From assembly GCF_002105155.1 (NCBI RefSeq), contig NW_019028989.1:806001-870000 (forward strand): DNA of 64,000 nt, in the 5' to 3' direction. Numbering within the stretch: the stretch's first letter is position 1; each line of letters opens with the position of its first letter. A program made the translations under genes and the position numbers. Below the pieces are notes generated by a model. It did not search any database and was not told where the DNA came from. It saw only the letters and a list, made by a program, of their open reading frames with translations. The stretch is from Lobosporangium transversale (lineage: Eukaryota; Mortierellomycota; Mortierellomycetes; Mortierellales; Mortierellaceae). Below, one piece after another: positions 22,310 to 37,670 of this stretch.

Positions 22310-24185
22310 ATGGGGCTGAAGTCCTTCTTCAAACTGGTTGCGGATCGCGGGGTTTTACCTTCGGAAACTGACGTGGGCGGTTTCTTGGCGGCAAATCCTG
22401 ACCATCCTGCCCATGTAGATCTCTTCGGTACGTTCTATTACGACATTCATCGTAGAGTCGTCCATGCAAATATGAAAAAAAAAATCCATCATTGATGTAG
22501 GAATGTCCCTGGCTATCGAGATAAAGGATCTTTTCAAAACGGACAATCTGGCTATACATATTGATGGGAGACCTTGTACTGAGATAGAAAAAGCAAGAGC
22601 AGAACGGCAAGCCATAAGACAAAAAAATATGGACGCTTTGGAGAACGATATGAGCACCTTCGAGAGAAATTCCCGGAGTGGGGTATGGACTTGTCCTCAA
22701 GTCATGAGGCGCATCCAGAAGGGTCTTTGAGAGTGTCCAGGGAAAGAATCAGCTGTCAACAGACCTTGGCTCTGTCTTCGATGGCTGTCTGTGTGCATAT
22801 GAAGCGGACCCATGCATAGAGTGCCCTAATGAGAAGAATGATAGGATCGTAATATCCCAAAATTCTGATTTTTTTGCGTACGAACGAGTCTGCATCCTAG
22901 TGCGACTCCTTCCACATCGTAGACGGAAGTTTGGGGTTTACGATGTAGACAACATTATCCAAGCACTAAGCCTGTCATCACATGTTTGAGTGTGTACAGG
23001 GAACAAAAGGGGTTTTGATACAGGCTCTCTTTTGTGACATTGGAAGTGATCGCATGGTTCATGGATATCGAGACAAAGTATCCTTGCAGTCACAAGGCAA
23101 AGATATAACTCAGTTGAAACTCAAAGGAACGATTTCTACCAAAAATCTTGTTCTGAATCTACTTGCCTATGATACAACCCAGACGAAGAGACAGCAGCAG
23201 TCTGACGTAGATGAAGAAGACGCCAGCCAAGAACTGGAGCTTTCTCAGGGATTTCTCAACACGACGTGTTCAGAGGCGGCCGGTGAAGACCTAACAGATG
23301 AAGACTACGCAAACATAAACTGGAAGAGGAGCTCCAAACTGCTTGAAAACGTTGAGCTCACATTCAACGAACCAGGGCGATGCCCATCCGCAAACACCAC
23401 AACTATTGTCGGATGTGATCCTGGTATTGTTAACGCCCTTACGTTTTCCTCACTGGACCCTCACAACCCTAACTTGCGGCAAACGGTGAAGGTGAGAAGC
23501 AGGTTCTTGTACCTTCCCGTCCTCTGGTTCAATCACCTGTTGAATAAAAGGAAGCGTGAAAAAGGAATGATTGAGGTTGAGAGCGCCATCCCTGTGTTTG
23601 GAAGGGATACAGACAGGATCAACGAATTTGGATGTGCTTCAAGAGTTCTACGAATCCAGATGGCATCTGAAAAAAAAATGGGACCTACGAAAGGCTCAAC
23701 GAGCTACGTTCGACTACGTGGTACAGCGAGTGTTGAAGATGCTTGGGATAAAGGAGTACTTGTCGTCGGCCTAGGGTCCTTTGAAAGTAGTAAAGGAGTT
23801 CCCAGCAAGCACACTGCTATAACGAGACATCTTGTCACACAGGTATGGCTTTTTTTAAAAAAGTAAGCAAAGCTGGAAAGCCATAGAATCCTTGCTAATA
23901 AACGACTGCCATTTGAAACGCTTAGGTCAAAGCACGAGGACACTTCGCTGTAGGGGCGCACGAATTTTACACCAGCGCCCGACTCTTTGCGATAGCTTTT
24001 TAGAGACGGTGTACCCTCGCTCTAAATATTGCCGGGCATGTAAGGTATTCTTCGACCGTGACGCAGTAGGGGCGGAAAACATCGCAAGAATCGGTCTTGC
24101 TCAAATTGAGAGGCAAGAGAGGCCTGCAAAGTACAAGCCCACGGAAGAGTCGCCTGCTCCGGCTGCAAAGCGCGCACGACGCTAG
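22310..24185 (+). pseudogene. decayed XPG/FEN1-type PIN nuclease fused to a Fanzor (TnpB-like) RuvC nuclease
   Basis: Read in pieces across shifted frames. From 22,310: MGLKSFFKLVADRGV and HVDLFGTFY, the XPG N-terminal signature with its first acidic residue. From about 22,485: AIHIDGRPCTE, then EKARAERQAIR. From about 22,723: LCAYEADPCIE and IVISQNSDFFAYERV, the XPG-I block. From about 22,985: TIVGCDPGIVNALTFSS, the RuvC-I motif of TnpB/Fanzor. From about 23,625: LQEFYESRWHLKKKWDLRKA. From about 23,755: LVVGLGSFESSKG. An intron at 23,843-23,925 (GTATGG...GCTAATAA...TTAG) joins LVTQ to VKARGHFAVGAHEFYTSA. A shifted end gives CPTLCDSF...YCRACKVFFDRD then GAENIARIG, the zinc ribbon and RuvC-III. 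At least five frame changes are seen, one in an A10 run. Most likely a pseudogene; a few shifts could be sequencing errors. Both nuclease assignments rest on motif order; that both come from one gene is inferred. Confidence 0.78.
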
Positions 24186-24518
24186 ACACAAGTATTTGGG
24201 TGCCGGCACACCCACAAAAAACTTGTAAGTTCTGTTTATTTTCGTCTCCTGTATCCTCTCTACCTAATTTTTTGCCCCTGAATTTCTGGACTAACTTTAA
24301 AAACCGTACAGATCAACAGATAATTGAGTCCAATCTTTGTTGAGACGCGTTTCTAGACTATGTGGCTGAGGCCGAGTTCAAATTCCGATGGCAACTTTAA
24401 AAAGGGACGTGTCGATGCTGACTGGTTCGCTTGATATTGGTGAATTGGGTTACTGTACCACTCTGTTTGCTTTCATCATCTCATTTCACCTCCATCTTCA
24501 TCTGCTCTACTCTTCATC

Positions 24519-24591
<73 letters not shown>

Positions 24592-24644
24592 CTTTCTTTC
24601 TTTGCCCATCTTTTCTTGCTGTTTCGTACAACCTCATCTCAGCC
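24186..24644. other. promoter and leader of the small membrane-protein gene
   Basis: No gene. A CTTT/TTTC microsatellite (24,519-24,566) is followed by a run of about 25 T (24,567-24,591). This pyrimidine-rich DNA ends about 30 bp before the next start codon, as often in fungal 5' leaders. Confidence 0.6.
24519..24566. repeat. (TTTC)n microsatellite
   Basis: About eleven perfect tetranucleotide units, directly followed by a T-homopolymer, in the leader of the gene at 24,645. Confidence 0.9.
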
Positions 24645-25184
24645 ATGCCTCGTTCAACTTTTGTCAACCACGACTTTGTCCTCACTGTGCTTGCTATTTA
24701 CGGTGCAACAGTCGCTTTCACTCGTTGGTTCCCTGAAGCTGACCTTGTTGCAGTCGAGGCCCATCCTTCGACCTATGTCAAGACTTTTGAGGCTGCGTCT
24801 CAGTCCCAATTGACACTTTATGCCGCCCATCTTGCTATCGATATCATCCGTGTCTTATCTCTTGCTGTCCTCGAGTCTGCCGCCTTTTCGTTTGCGTTCA
24901 TCGATGATGTCTTTGAGCCCTTCTCGTATGCGTTCATCCTCTTCTCTATGGTCATAGTAACTAAGGATATCTTGATGCTTGGATGCCTCCACGCCTTCCC
25001 TGCATCCAACGACCTTGCCGCTGCCAAAGTTGCAGAGTTGATGCCTCTCTCTGCGACGGTGGAGTACGGTCTTTTGCTTTGCGGAGCCTTGTCCTTGGCC
25101 AAGGGACTTTACCAGTGGACTTATGCCATTGGACGTGACAAGCGTCAGGTCATTGACAAGGAGGAAATCAAGAAGACTCAGTAA
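24645..25184 (+). CDS. small multi-pass membrane protein, function unknown
   Basis: Single exon, 179 aa, starting MPRSTFVNHDFVLTV. I do not recognise the family. Hydrophobic segments lie near residues 8-25 (FVLTVLAIYGATVAF), 55-85 (around LTLYAAHLAIDIIRVLSLAVL), 88-110 (FIDDVFEPFSYAFILFSMVI) and 135-155 (YGLLLCGALSLAKGLYQW), so three to four membrane helices are likely. The tail is charged (GRDKRQVIDKEEIKKTQ) and probably cytosolic. The gene has a strong pyrimidine-rich leader and an A-run right after the stop, and its codon use is clean, so I take it as real. It converges on the Rpp30 gene. Confidence 0.8.
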   Translation: MPRSTFVNHDFVLTVLAIYGATVAFTRWFPEADLVAVEAHPSTYVKTFEAASQSQLTLYAAHLAIDIIRVLSLAVLESAAFSFAFIDDVFEPFSYAFILFSMVIVTKDILMLGCLHAFPASNDLAAAKVAELMPLSATVEYGLLLCGALSLAKGLYQWTYAIGRDKRQVIDKEEIKKTQ

Positions 25185-25768
25185 AAAAAAAAAAAAAAAA
25201 AAAAGAAAACAGTTATCACGGGCAAAGGCGATCGGATGGAGTATATAACGACAACCAAAAGATACTAAAGAGAGGAGATCTACCAACTGACAGAAGGCAG
25301 ATGGAATTGATCCCTGTTCCTGCATGTTTATTCTATTGACTTTTTTTTTTTTCCGTTCTTTCCTTGTTTTTTGATTTTTGATTTTTTTGTTTAGATTTTT
25401 CTGTTTTTGTCACCCCTAAAAGAGATCGAAGCCACCATCATCTATTACTCACCTTAGTTCCCAGTTGGGATTGCAATGCACCGCACTCTTTTTTTTTTTT
25501 TTTTTTTTTTTGTCTTACTTTTGTCTTACCTGTGTTGATCGACCCATGTAGTTTCTTAATCCTTTTTTAGCAAACTGCACTTTTACACACTGTACATCAT
25601 TAAAGTCCATATCCACACGAAAATTACAAAAAAAAATTTAGAATGTGTATAAATAATGTATAATGTTTGTAATATATATAAATATTTATTGATGTTTTGT
25701 GAAACAACGCCCCATCCTCAAGAGACATGCATTTCAAACCACGAGGAACACAAGGAACACAAGCACTA

Positions 25769-25804
<36 letters not shown>

Positions 25805-25847
25805 CCCTTCCTTTAGTTGATTAATGCTTTATTTCCCAATATGAACC
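25185..25847. other. convergent 3' flanks, no gene
   Basis: Spacer between the membrane-protein gene and the 3' end of the Rpp30 gene. It is A/T-rich with T-runs at 25,492-25,511 and about 25,772-25,804 and an AT-dinucleotide-rich patch at 25,640-25,690. Nothing else is seen. Confidence 0.6.
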
Positions 25848-26230
25848 TCAGGAGGAAGAGGATTCTTTACTTTTTTTCTTTTGAGCCGTGTCTTTAGAGA
25901 CTTGGATTTTGCGCTTATTTCCCAACTTCCACGTCTCAGTCTCTGTCAACGAGGACACTGGGGCTACAGAGATGACAGCGCGCGTAGTATTCCGACGCGT
26001 TTCTATACCAGTATAAAAAAGGTTAGCACTCTAACGTTGGACAAAGGATAGCCGCTAATATAAAACAAAAAAAAAAAAAAAAAAAAAAAAAAAACACTCC
26101 GGCGATACGATGACATGTGCTTACCTGCATGCATTGCAACTGCGCGGCAATGTGAACTCAGACAGTCTTTTGCTGTAGCTTGGTTTAGACCCAGTAATGT
26201 ACCACTGGTATTTGAAAATCAATAAACATT

Positions 26231-26265
<35 letters not shown>

Positions 26266-27486
26266 AGAGAGAGAGAGAAGAGGGCCTTCAGCGTTAATGA
26301 AAACGAATGATCAGACTTTTGACTGAGAGATGAATTCTCGTTATGCATAGAGGAAAACCCTGGCTCCTTACAAATTCACGATATCGTATGGTCCACGCAA
26401 TTCCATAGCTCTCATTGCTTGCGAGCTTAATATGATATTTTTGCCTCTTGTTACTCGAATCAAACTTTGTGCATTGCTGATTAAATTCCTTCTCGCGCTT
26501 GCATCTAACCGTTAAAAAAAAAAAAAAAAAAAAAAAAAAAGTGTTTGTCAATGTTGGACTACAGATAGAGCAAAAAAAAAAAAAAAAAAAAAAAAGAAAG
26601 AAAGAAAAAGAAAATTGGAACATATTCACTTTTTGTTCCTTTAGTATTATTATTTACCTCTGATGGCAGCGCTATAACAGAGCTCGAAATAGATACCTCG
26701 TTCGATAGCCAATCCAACTGTAGAATGCTTAAGATAAAAGGGCAACCTTGCAGACATATCCAACGAGATAATATCGACTTCAAATGTCCCACACGCTGCC
26801 TGAAAAAGCTTTTCATTAGTGGGCTGCACTGCAATGATGTCGTATGATGATATAGTGGGGTTACCGGTATTCTAGTGGTCATTCAGTAATAAGACGTGTC
26901 CAAGATGAGAAAAGCTTTCATTTTCTTTATTTTTTCTTTTCTTTTTTTTTTTTTGAGCTAAAATATCTTTAAAGATACTCTTACCAGACCATAATTTTGT
27001 GAGACATCGTCAACTACCAATGTCAGCCTCGAATATTGCTTAAGATTGATTCCTGGAAGGTTGAGTTTTGTAATTGGGTTGATCTACAAAAGACCAGTTA
27101 TTATCGTTTTCAGATAAGAAAGAGAGGGTAAGAACAAGTCAAACAACCCCATTCGACTTTCTTTATACGAGCCCATATACTAGAGTTTGCTGATTGCACA
27201 AAATGCGTTGATCATACGTACATGATTGTTGCCTATTTTGCCTGTGACTTCGTGATTATAAGCTACGGCTTGATATCCTACTGTCGGGAGAGAGCTGTTC
27301 GTGAGCCATTGTGAGATTATAATGTACTTCTGGTATTCCAGCTCCTCATGGATTCTGTCCTAGATAAACTAATCGACACCTACAATGATTCAATAGCTCC
27401 ACTCTCTTCCTTGTTTCGAGCTGTTCCTGTGCAGCTTGGGCTGATCCGGGTGTGGCAGAGACCGGTAAATTGAGATCATAAAACAT
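25848..27486 (-). CDS. RPP1: RNase P/MRP protein subunit Rpp30/Rpp1
   Basis: Protein subunit of nuclear RNase P (5' maturation of tRNA) and RNase MRP (rRNA processing). Model: complement(join(25848..26002, 26125..26204, 26372..26504, 26658..26871, 26985..27083, 27222..27280, 27384..27486)), seven exons, 280 aa, in frame throughout; human RPP30 is 268 aa. Diagnostic words of the PHP-like TIM-barrel family appear in order: MFYDLNLP at the start, LGYQAVAYNH, YSRLTLVVDD, YDIIAVQPTNEKLFQAAC, then DIISLD..ARLPFYLKHS and AIERGIYFELCYSAAIR. After these come RRNLISNAQSLIRVTRGKN, IILSSQAM, LRGPYDIVN and CRAVAMHAETRR. The tail is basic and Ser-rich (KRKIQVSKDTAQKKKS). Divergent from the cofactor D gene, sharing a ~700-bp intergenic region. 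Confidence 0.95.
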
Positions 27487-28190
27487 TGTAATTATTAAAT
27501 TCCTCCTTTCTGATGTTATTGGTCCTTCTGTACAATACTTGATACTATTGAGTTATAGTGTGAGCCCTCTTTTGTCTTTTCTTTTTTTGTTGTTGTTGTT
27601 GTTGTTGCTCCTATGCAGGTTTGATAGTTTGTTTGAAGTAAGCACATGCAGCCATGTATTAACCCTCCATTGCAATCTGCTACGCATTTATTTATTTTCG
27701 CTTTGGGCTTTATGGGACTGTGAACTTGGACATGCCTTAAAATGGACACATGAGAAAGTTGCTCCGTCGTAAAGTGCTGCGTACATTTTTCGCGTGCTCT
27801 CAAAGAAAATCAGACGCGCTTATTTGCAAGCATTCACATCATTTTTTTTTGTGTTCCCATCATCTCAATTGTAGTAGGCATTCATCCGACTTAACACCTT
27901 TCATCCACTACTTTTCTAGACTTGCTTTTCGTCTGTATAAAAGGCTTACAGCTCTTCCTCTTTTTTTCTTCAGTTTTCTTTTCGGGTCGTCCCTTTTATC
28001 AACTCTTACTCTTTCCTCGACCCTTCTTACCCATACACCTCTATACTTCACATTCCTCAGACAAAAATATACACAAAACAAACAACAATCTGTAGTCGGC
28101 GGCTATCATCCAGTTTGCTTTATACTACTTTTCACTGCAAGGTCAATCTTCATCTCTCTTTCTTTCGAACCCTCTTTCGTTACTCCAGCC
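27487..28190. other. divergent promoter region
   Basis: Shared upstream region of Rpp30 (-) and tubulin cofactor D (+). It has a TTG repeat at 27,585-27,608 and a long pyrimidine-rich stretch from about 27,900 to 28,180 that runs to the cofactor D start codon. No RNA gene or coding region is evident. Confidence 0.55.
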
Positions 28191-33446
<5,256 letters not shown>

Positions 33447-33512
33447 ATACATAAATAAATAACAAATATACAGAAGTAAAAAATAAAAATAAAAAAAAAA
33501 AGCTTACATCCT

Positions 33513-33543
<31 letters not shown>

Positions 33544-33829
33544 GGTTTTGCTCTGTATTGGCTCCTTTCGTCAAAAAACCTTTACTTTCAAAACACAATG
33601 TTCTGATTTGACAAAAAAAGAGAAGTGCGTATTAATAAAACTAGAAAAAAAAAAGGGGGGGGGGGGTCCTCCTTTCCCTCTCTCTGTTGGTATATAATAA
33701 AAAGATTCCATAGCGGAATTGTCATGGTATTTTTTTCCTCTCTTTGTTTCAACCTGTCTGCAACAGATTTTTCATTGAACAGAGCCTTAAAAAAGAAGGA
33801 GGGCTTTCTTTTTTTTTTTTTTTTTTTTT
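33447..33829. other. convergent 3' flanks, no gene
   Basis: Spacer between cofactor D and the LRR gene. It holds T-runs (33,517-33,543 and 33,809-33,831), an A-run, and a G10-12 tract at about 33,655-33,667, unusual in this A/T-homopolymer background. Confidence 0.6.
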
Positions 33830-36800
33830 TTAAGACTCATAATAATAGCATTGAGTCTTTTCCAGAATGGCCTCTCGGATCTCGCCCCAACGTTCCCATG
33901 GCTTGCGCGTAGTTTCCCAATTTGACCCTGCATACATAATAATCGTCTGGAACTGTCGCTCGCTCAACAGTCCCTCATGATCCAAAAACCGTAGGATCAT
34001 CTCTTTGATCTCCCATGGCAGTCCCGCAAGAGTCCCTCGAGGGCTTGGACTATTGATCTCCAAAGGGTACTGAAGCAGCAATTGGGACGGTTCTACTGTC
34101 TCAGCCTTGTCTATTGTGCTCATTTTTTCTTCTTGGTTACCTTCTACTCCTGACCCATTGTTCAAAGGATCCTGCAACTCATGTTCTGTGTCCAGGGTTG
34201 CAGGGGGGGTGGGCAATCCTGTTTGGATAGGTATCATTGCTGAAGATGATTCTTGATGAAGGGTCTCACTATCTTCAGTGTCAGTCAGGGTGCAAGTACT
34301 CGTAGCAGCAGTAGGGATCATGTAATCACCAGCATCTTTGGCAAACATCAGGATCCTGGCCTTCACTAGTATTTCAAAACATAATCTGTGAAGCCGGCTC
34401 GCTCGCTTGAAATTGAGACGAACATAGGTCTTGAGTGTTTTCAACGCCACTTTCATTTGAGCTCGTTCTTCCTCAATATCCCGTGCATTTCTGCCATTGC
34501 CTACTTCTGCTTGCCCTGCCCCTCCCCCTCCTAGTCCCTGCGCAAAAAAGCCTTGAGGCTGAGGATGCAAATAGCTCTGCAAAACTGGCATAGGAATGAC
34601 TGGCGAAAACAATGGCTGATGTGCAGGAAAGATTGAGGAAGCATGTGTCGATCCCAATACTTCACCGACCTGTGCCTCTGTCGGGACCATGAATTCCAAG
34701 GGGTTGATATTAGCCAATGTCTCGGCTGTATTTTCGATGATATTGGATGACCCCTGAATCTGGTCTGGGAAATAGCCCTGAGCCTGAGGCTGAAGGTGCT
34801 GTTGCTGCTGATATTGACGTGAAGGAGGTGGTGACAGGTACTGCTGATGGTGGGTATCAGCTTCACTTGATTGAAAGAGCTCAGGATACAGTCCTCCACC
34901 TCCGCTGTGACTTGAAAGACCTGCATTCGGGTTGCCGTCCACATCTAGTCTCAAGACCAGTAATGTGGTATTCGTCCGCATGGCAGAAATCAAGGCTTCT
35001 AGTCCTGCACGGCTCAGTGCAACGTCGTTCTCGCTCAAATCAAGCTCTTCCAGGTGGTTGTTGAGACACAGACCCTGGCTAAGGGCCAAGATCCCCATAT
35101 CACCAATGCAGTTACAGCCAAGATTCAAAACGCGCAAAGATACGTTGACACTCAGCTTGATGGCGAGTTTCAGAATACCTCCATCTGTCAGCTGACAGTC
35201 ATAAAGATTGAGTGAAACAACAGGGCATTGATGTGACTTGAGAGCCTCTGCCAAGTACGGAACACCTACATCAGTGACTTTGGCGCCTCGAAGGTCTAGA
35301 TGAGTGATCCTAGATTGAGGCAGGACCAAAATCTTACAAATATCAACACCTCCCGCAAACGACAAAGGATTGGCTTCCATGTTGATGTCTTTGAGAGGCA
35401 GATCACTTGACTCGAAAGCGGCCAAAATCGTGGAGGCTCCCCAATCCGAGATCTTGTTGAAGGATAAGTTGATATGAGTGATCTTTGTACTATGAATGAT
35501 TTTCGCAATGGAAATACAGCCGACATCGTTGATATCGTTATTGCATAGATCGAGCCGCCGAATATTGCAAGGTTTGTCCTTCTCGAGCCTAACCATGATC
35601 TATATGGGTTTAAGAGACCGGAATCATAACCAAAAAAAAAAAAAAAAAAAAAAAAAGAGAGAGGGCAATTAATACATAAGAAAAACAACTGAGGCTAAAG
35701 AAACAGGATGACATTCAAAATCCTGCGCCGACACGATGAGTTATACAAATGCATATGCGTATATGTGTGTGTATGTCCATGTGTCTGTACGGGTATATCT
35801 AGCCATAGCCTCTCCATCGCACAAATTTTCTTACCTGCTGTAAAGAGTGGACAGCCTTGGGCCCGAGATGATTCTCGCTTAGATCCAACTCCACTAAAGA
35901 CTGATTTTTATACAGTCCCGAAAGTTGAACAATCCCCTCAAAACCAAGCCGATTTCGGCCCAGATTTAGATACTGGATTCGACAGGCTCTATCTGCCATC
36001 AAGCCACCTACAGCCTGTGCACCCCATGTGCCCAGGTTAGTATCCCACAAATTCAGGTACACAATCCTGGAATAATAACGACTAAAGAAGATGTCATGAA
36101 TACTAATGGGCGAAACCATGTTTCCAGCCAGATTCAGCGAAATATCCTCTCCATTTGGATGAGTAGATCGTCCCAGTAATGGATCATCCGCCTCAAAATT
36201 CCCCAATAGATTGCCCGTGCTCGTAGGTGGCGATAGGAACTGCTCTTCCTGTGTCTGTGCTTGATCTACCATGTTCTCATAATCCAGCTGTGATCCCATG
36301 TCGTTATGGTTGTTGTTATTCTTGTTAAAAGTCAACTCATCCTCATTGCTGATATTGTTTTTGGTATATTTGTTCATTTGGTTTCTAAAAAGTATAGTGC
36401 CTTTGCTGTCCATTTCAAGCCTCATTGCCTCCAATGCACTCGCATCGTTATCTCCATCAAACATGCTATCTCCCTCCTCTCGATTGTGCGTATGAGCACT
36501 CATTATGGTCGGCGTTGAGGAATGGACACTATAAATAGGACAATCCCCGTTGTGATCATGATGGGAAGTGCCTCGACAGCGTTTGGGGTTGTTGCTGTCG
36601 CAGAGAGGATCGTCCATGGTAATAGCTACATCCACTAGGTCTCCATATAGACTACCGTTGAGGATAATGAGAGCATCTGAGATACTAATGGGTGAGACAT
36701 GATCGTCATACAGAATATATTTGGTCTCACTCGGAGGGAGGCACTCTTCGTCGTCGTCATCCATTTCGTCCTGCAAGGCATGTAGAGCCTCTTCATGTCC

Positions 36801-37670
36801 GTGTAGATCTAGGCCATCTTGCTCCAGTGTCAGCGAAATAGGTTGAGGAGCGGTCGCTGCTGCTGCCAGCGCAGTCGATTCAAGTGACAACATTTGTTCT
36901 TGAAAATACTGTGAAAACTGTGTAGAGTTCTCAATCGGGTTCGCCTCCATATTAGATGATGGGGTTGAATAGTCATGTAGTGGGTTTAATTCATCAGGGG
37001 GTTGTAGTGTTGCTGCAAGGACTGCCTCGATTTGTACTTCAGCTTCAGTGTCGACCTCCCCAAGGTCCTCGAGGTATAGCTGGAGCTGTAATTGTGTATG
37101 AAGTGCAAGGTCTTCATTGTATTGCCCAACCGAATTCTCGTCACATGATGGTATGATAGTAGCATCCTCCATCATATATTGCTGATGTTGCTGTTGTTGT
37201 GGTTGTGGTTGTGGTTGTGGTTGTGGTTGTGGTTGTGGTTGTGGTTGTGGCCCTAAGTTATAGTCTGGTTGTGATGATGAGGATGTAGCGGATGGCCAAA
37301 GGGGTAGGGTAAGCGTGGGCTTTGTTCCTGAGGTATTGCTGTTGAGAGTCGAGGATAGATTAGAATCATTACTATTGGATATGCTGGCTGTGTCTGTTAC
37401 TGGTTCTGCTACCAAGGGTGAGGAGATATGCATCGTGATGATTGTAAGATAGTACGGGAAGAAGACCGAAAAGAAAAGAAAATGTGTGAGAAAAAATTAC
37501 TAACCACTCAGGGATTGACAAAGACGCCGAGAAGAGCACTAAGGCGTCTTTATCTCTAACCAAATATGTCTTTGAAAAAGGGTTTAATATTTTATATATT
37601 TACCTCGCAAAGGGTCCTTTTCAGGCCCTAGTTCTGAAAGTGGGGAAGCGGCAATGTCAAGTGGCTCCAT
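33830..37670 (-). CDS. LRR (RNI-like) protein with disordered head and F-box-like tail
   Basis: Model: complement(join(33830..35599, 35835..37408, 37604..37670)), 1136 aa. The 67-bp first exon (MEPLDIAASPLSELGPEKD) splices in frame to AEPVTDTASIS. The alternative is a start at 37,433 (MHISSPLVAEPVTD). The N-terminal ~450 residues are disordered and acidic, with a Pro-Gln array (37,198-37,250). RI-type LRRs start around 'RIVYLNLWDTNLGTWGAQAV' and continue across the exon junction (SLQQ|IMVRLEKD) through 'RRLDLCNNDINDVGCISIA' to 'LEELDLSENDVALSRAGLEA'. A disordered segment follows. The last ~60 residues (TLAGLPWEIKEMILRFLDHE) look like an F-box helix, which is normally N-terminal in F-box/LRR proteins. 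I infer an adaptor or scaffold role. No catalytic motif is seen. Confidence 0.85.
37198..37250. repeat. (GGTTGT)n coding hexanucleotide array
   Basis: About nine units; on the - strand they encode Pro-Gln pairs in the LRR protein's disordered head, so length variation would change protein length without a frame shift. Confidence 0.9.

Noticed and set aside
24485-24736. Phe/Leu-rich frame around the TTTC repeat
   Set aside because: A translation of a microsatellite and T-run in the leader of the real gene at 24,645.
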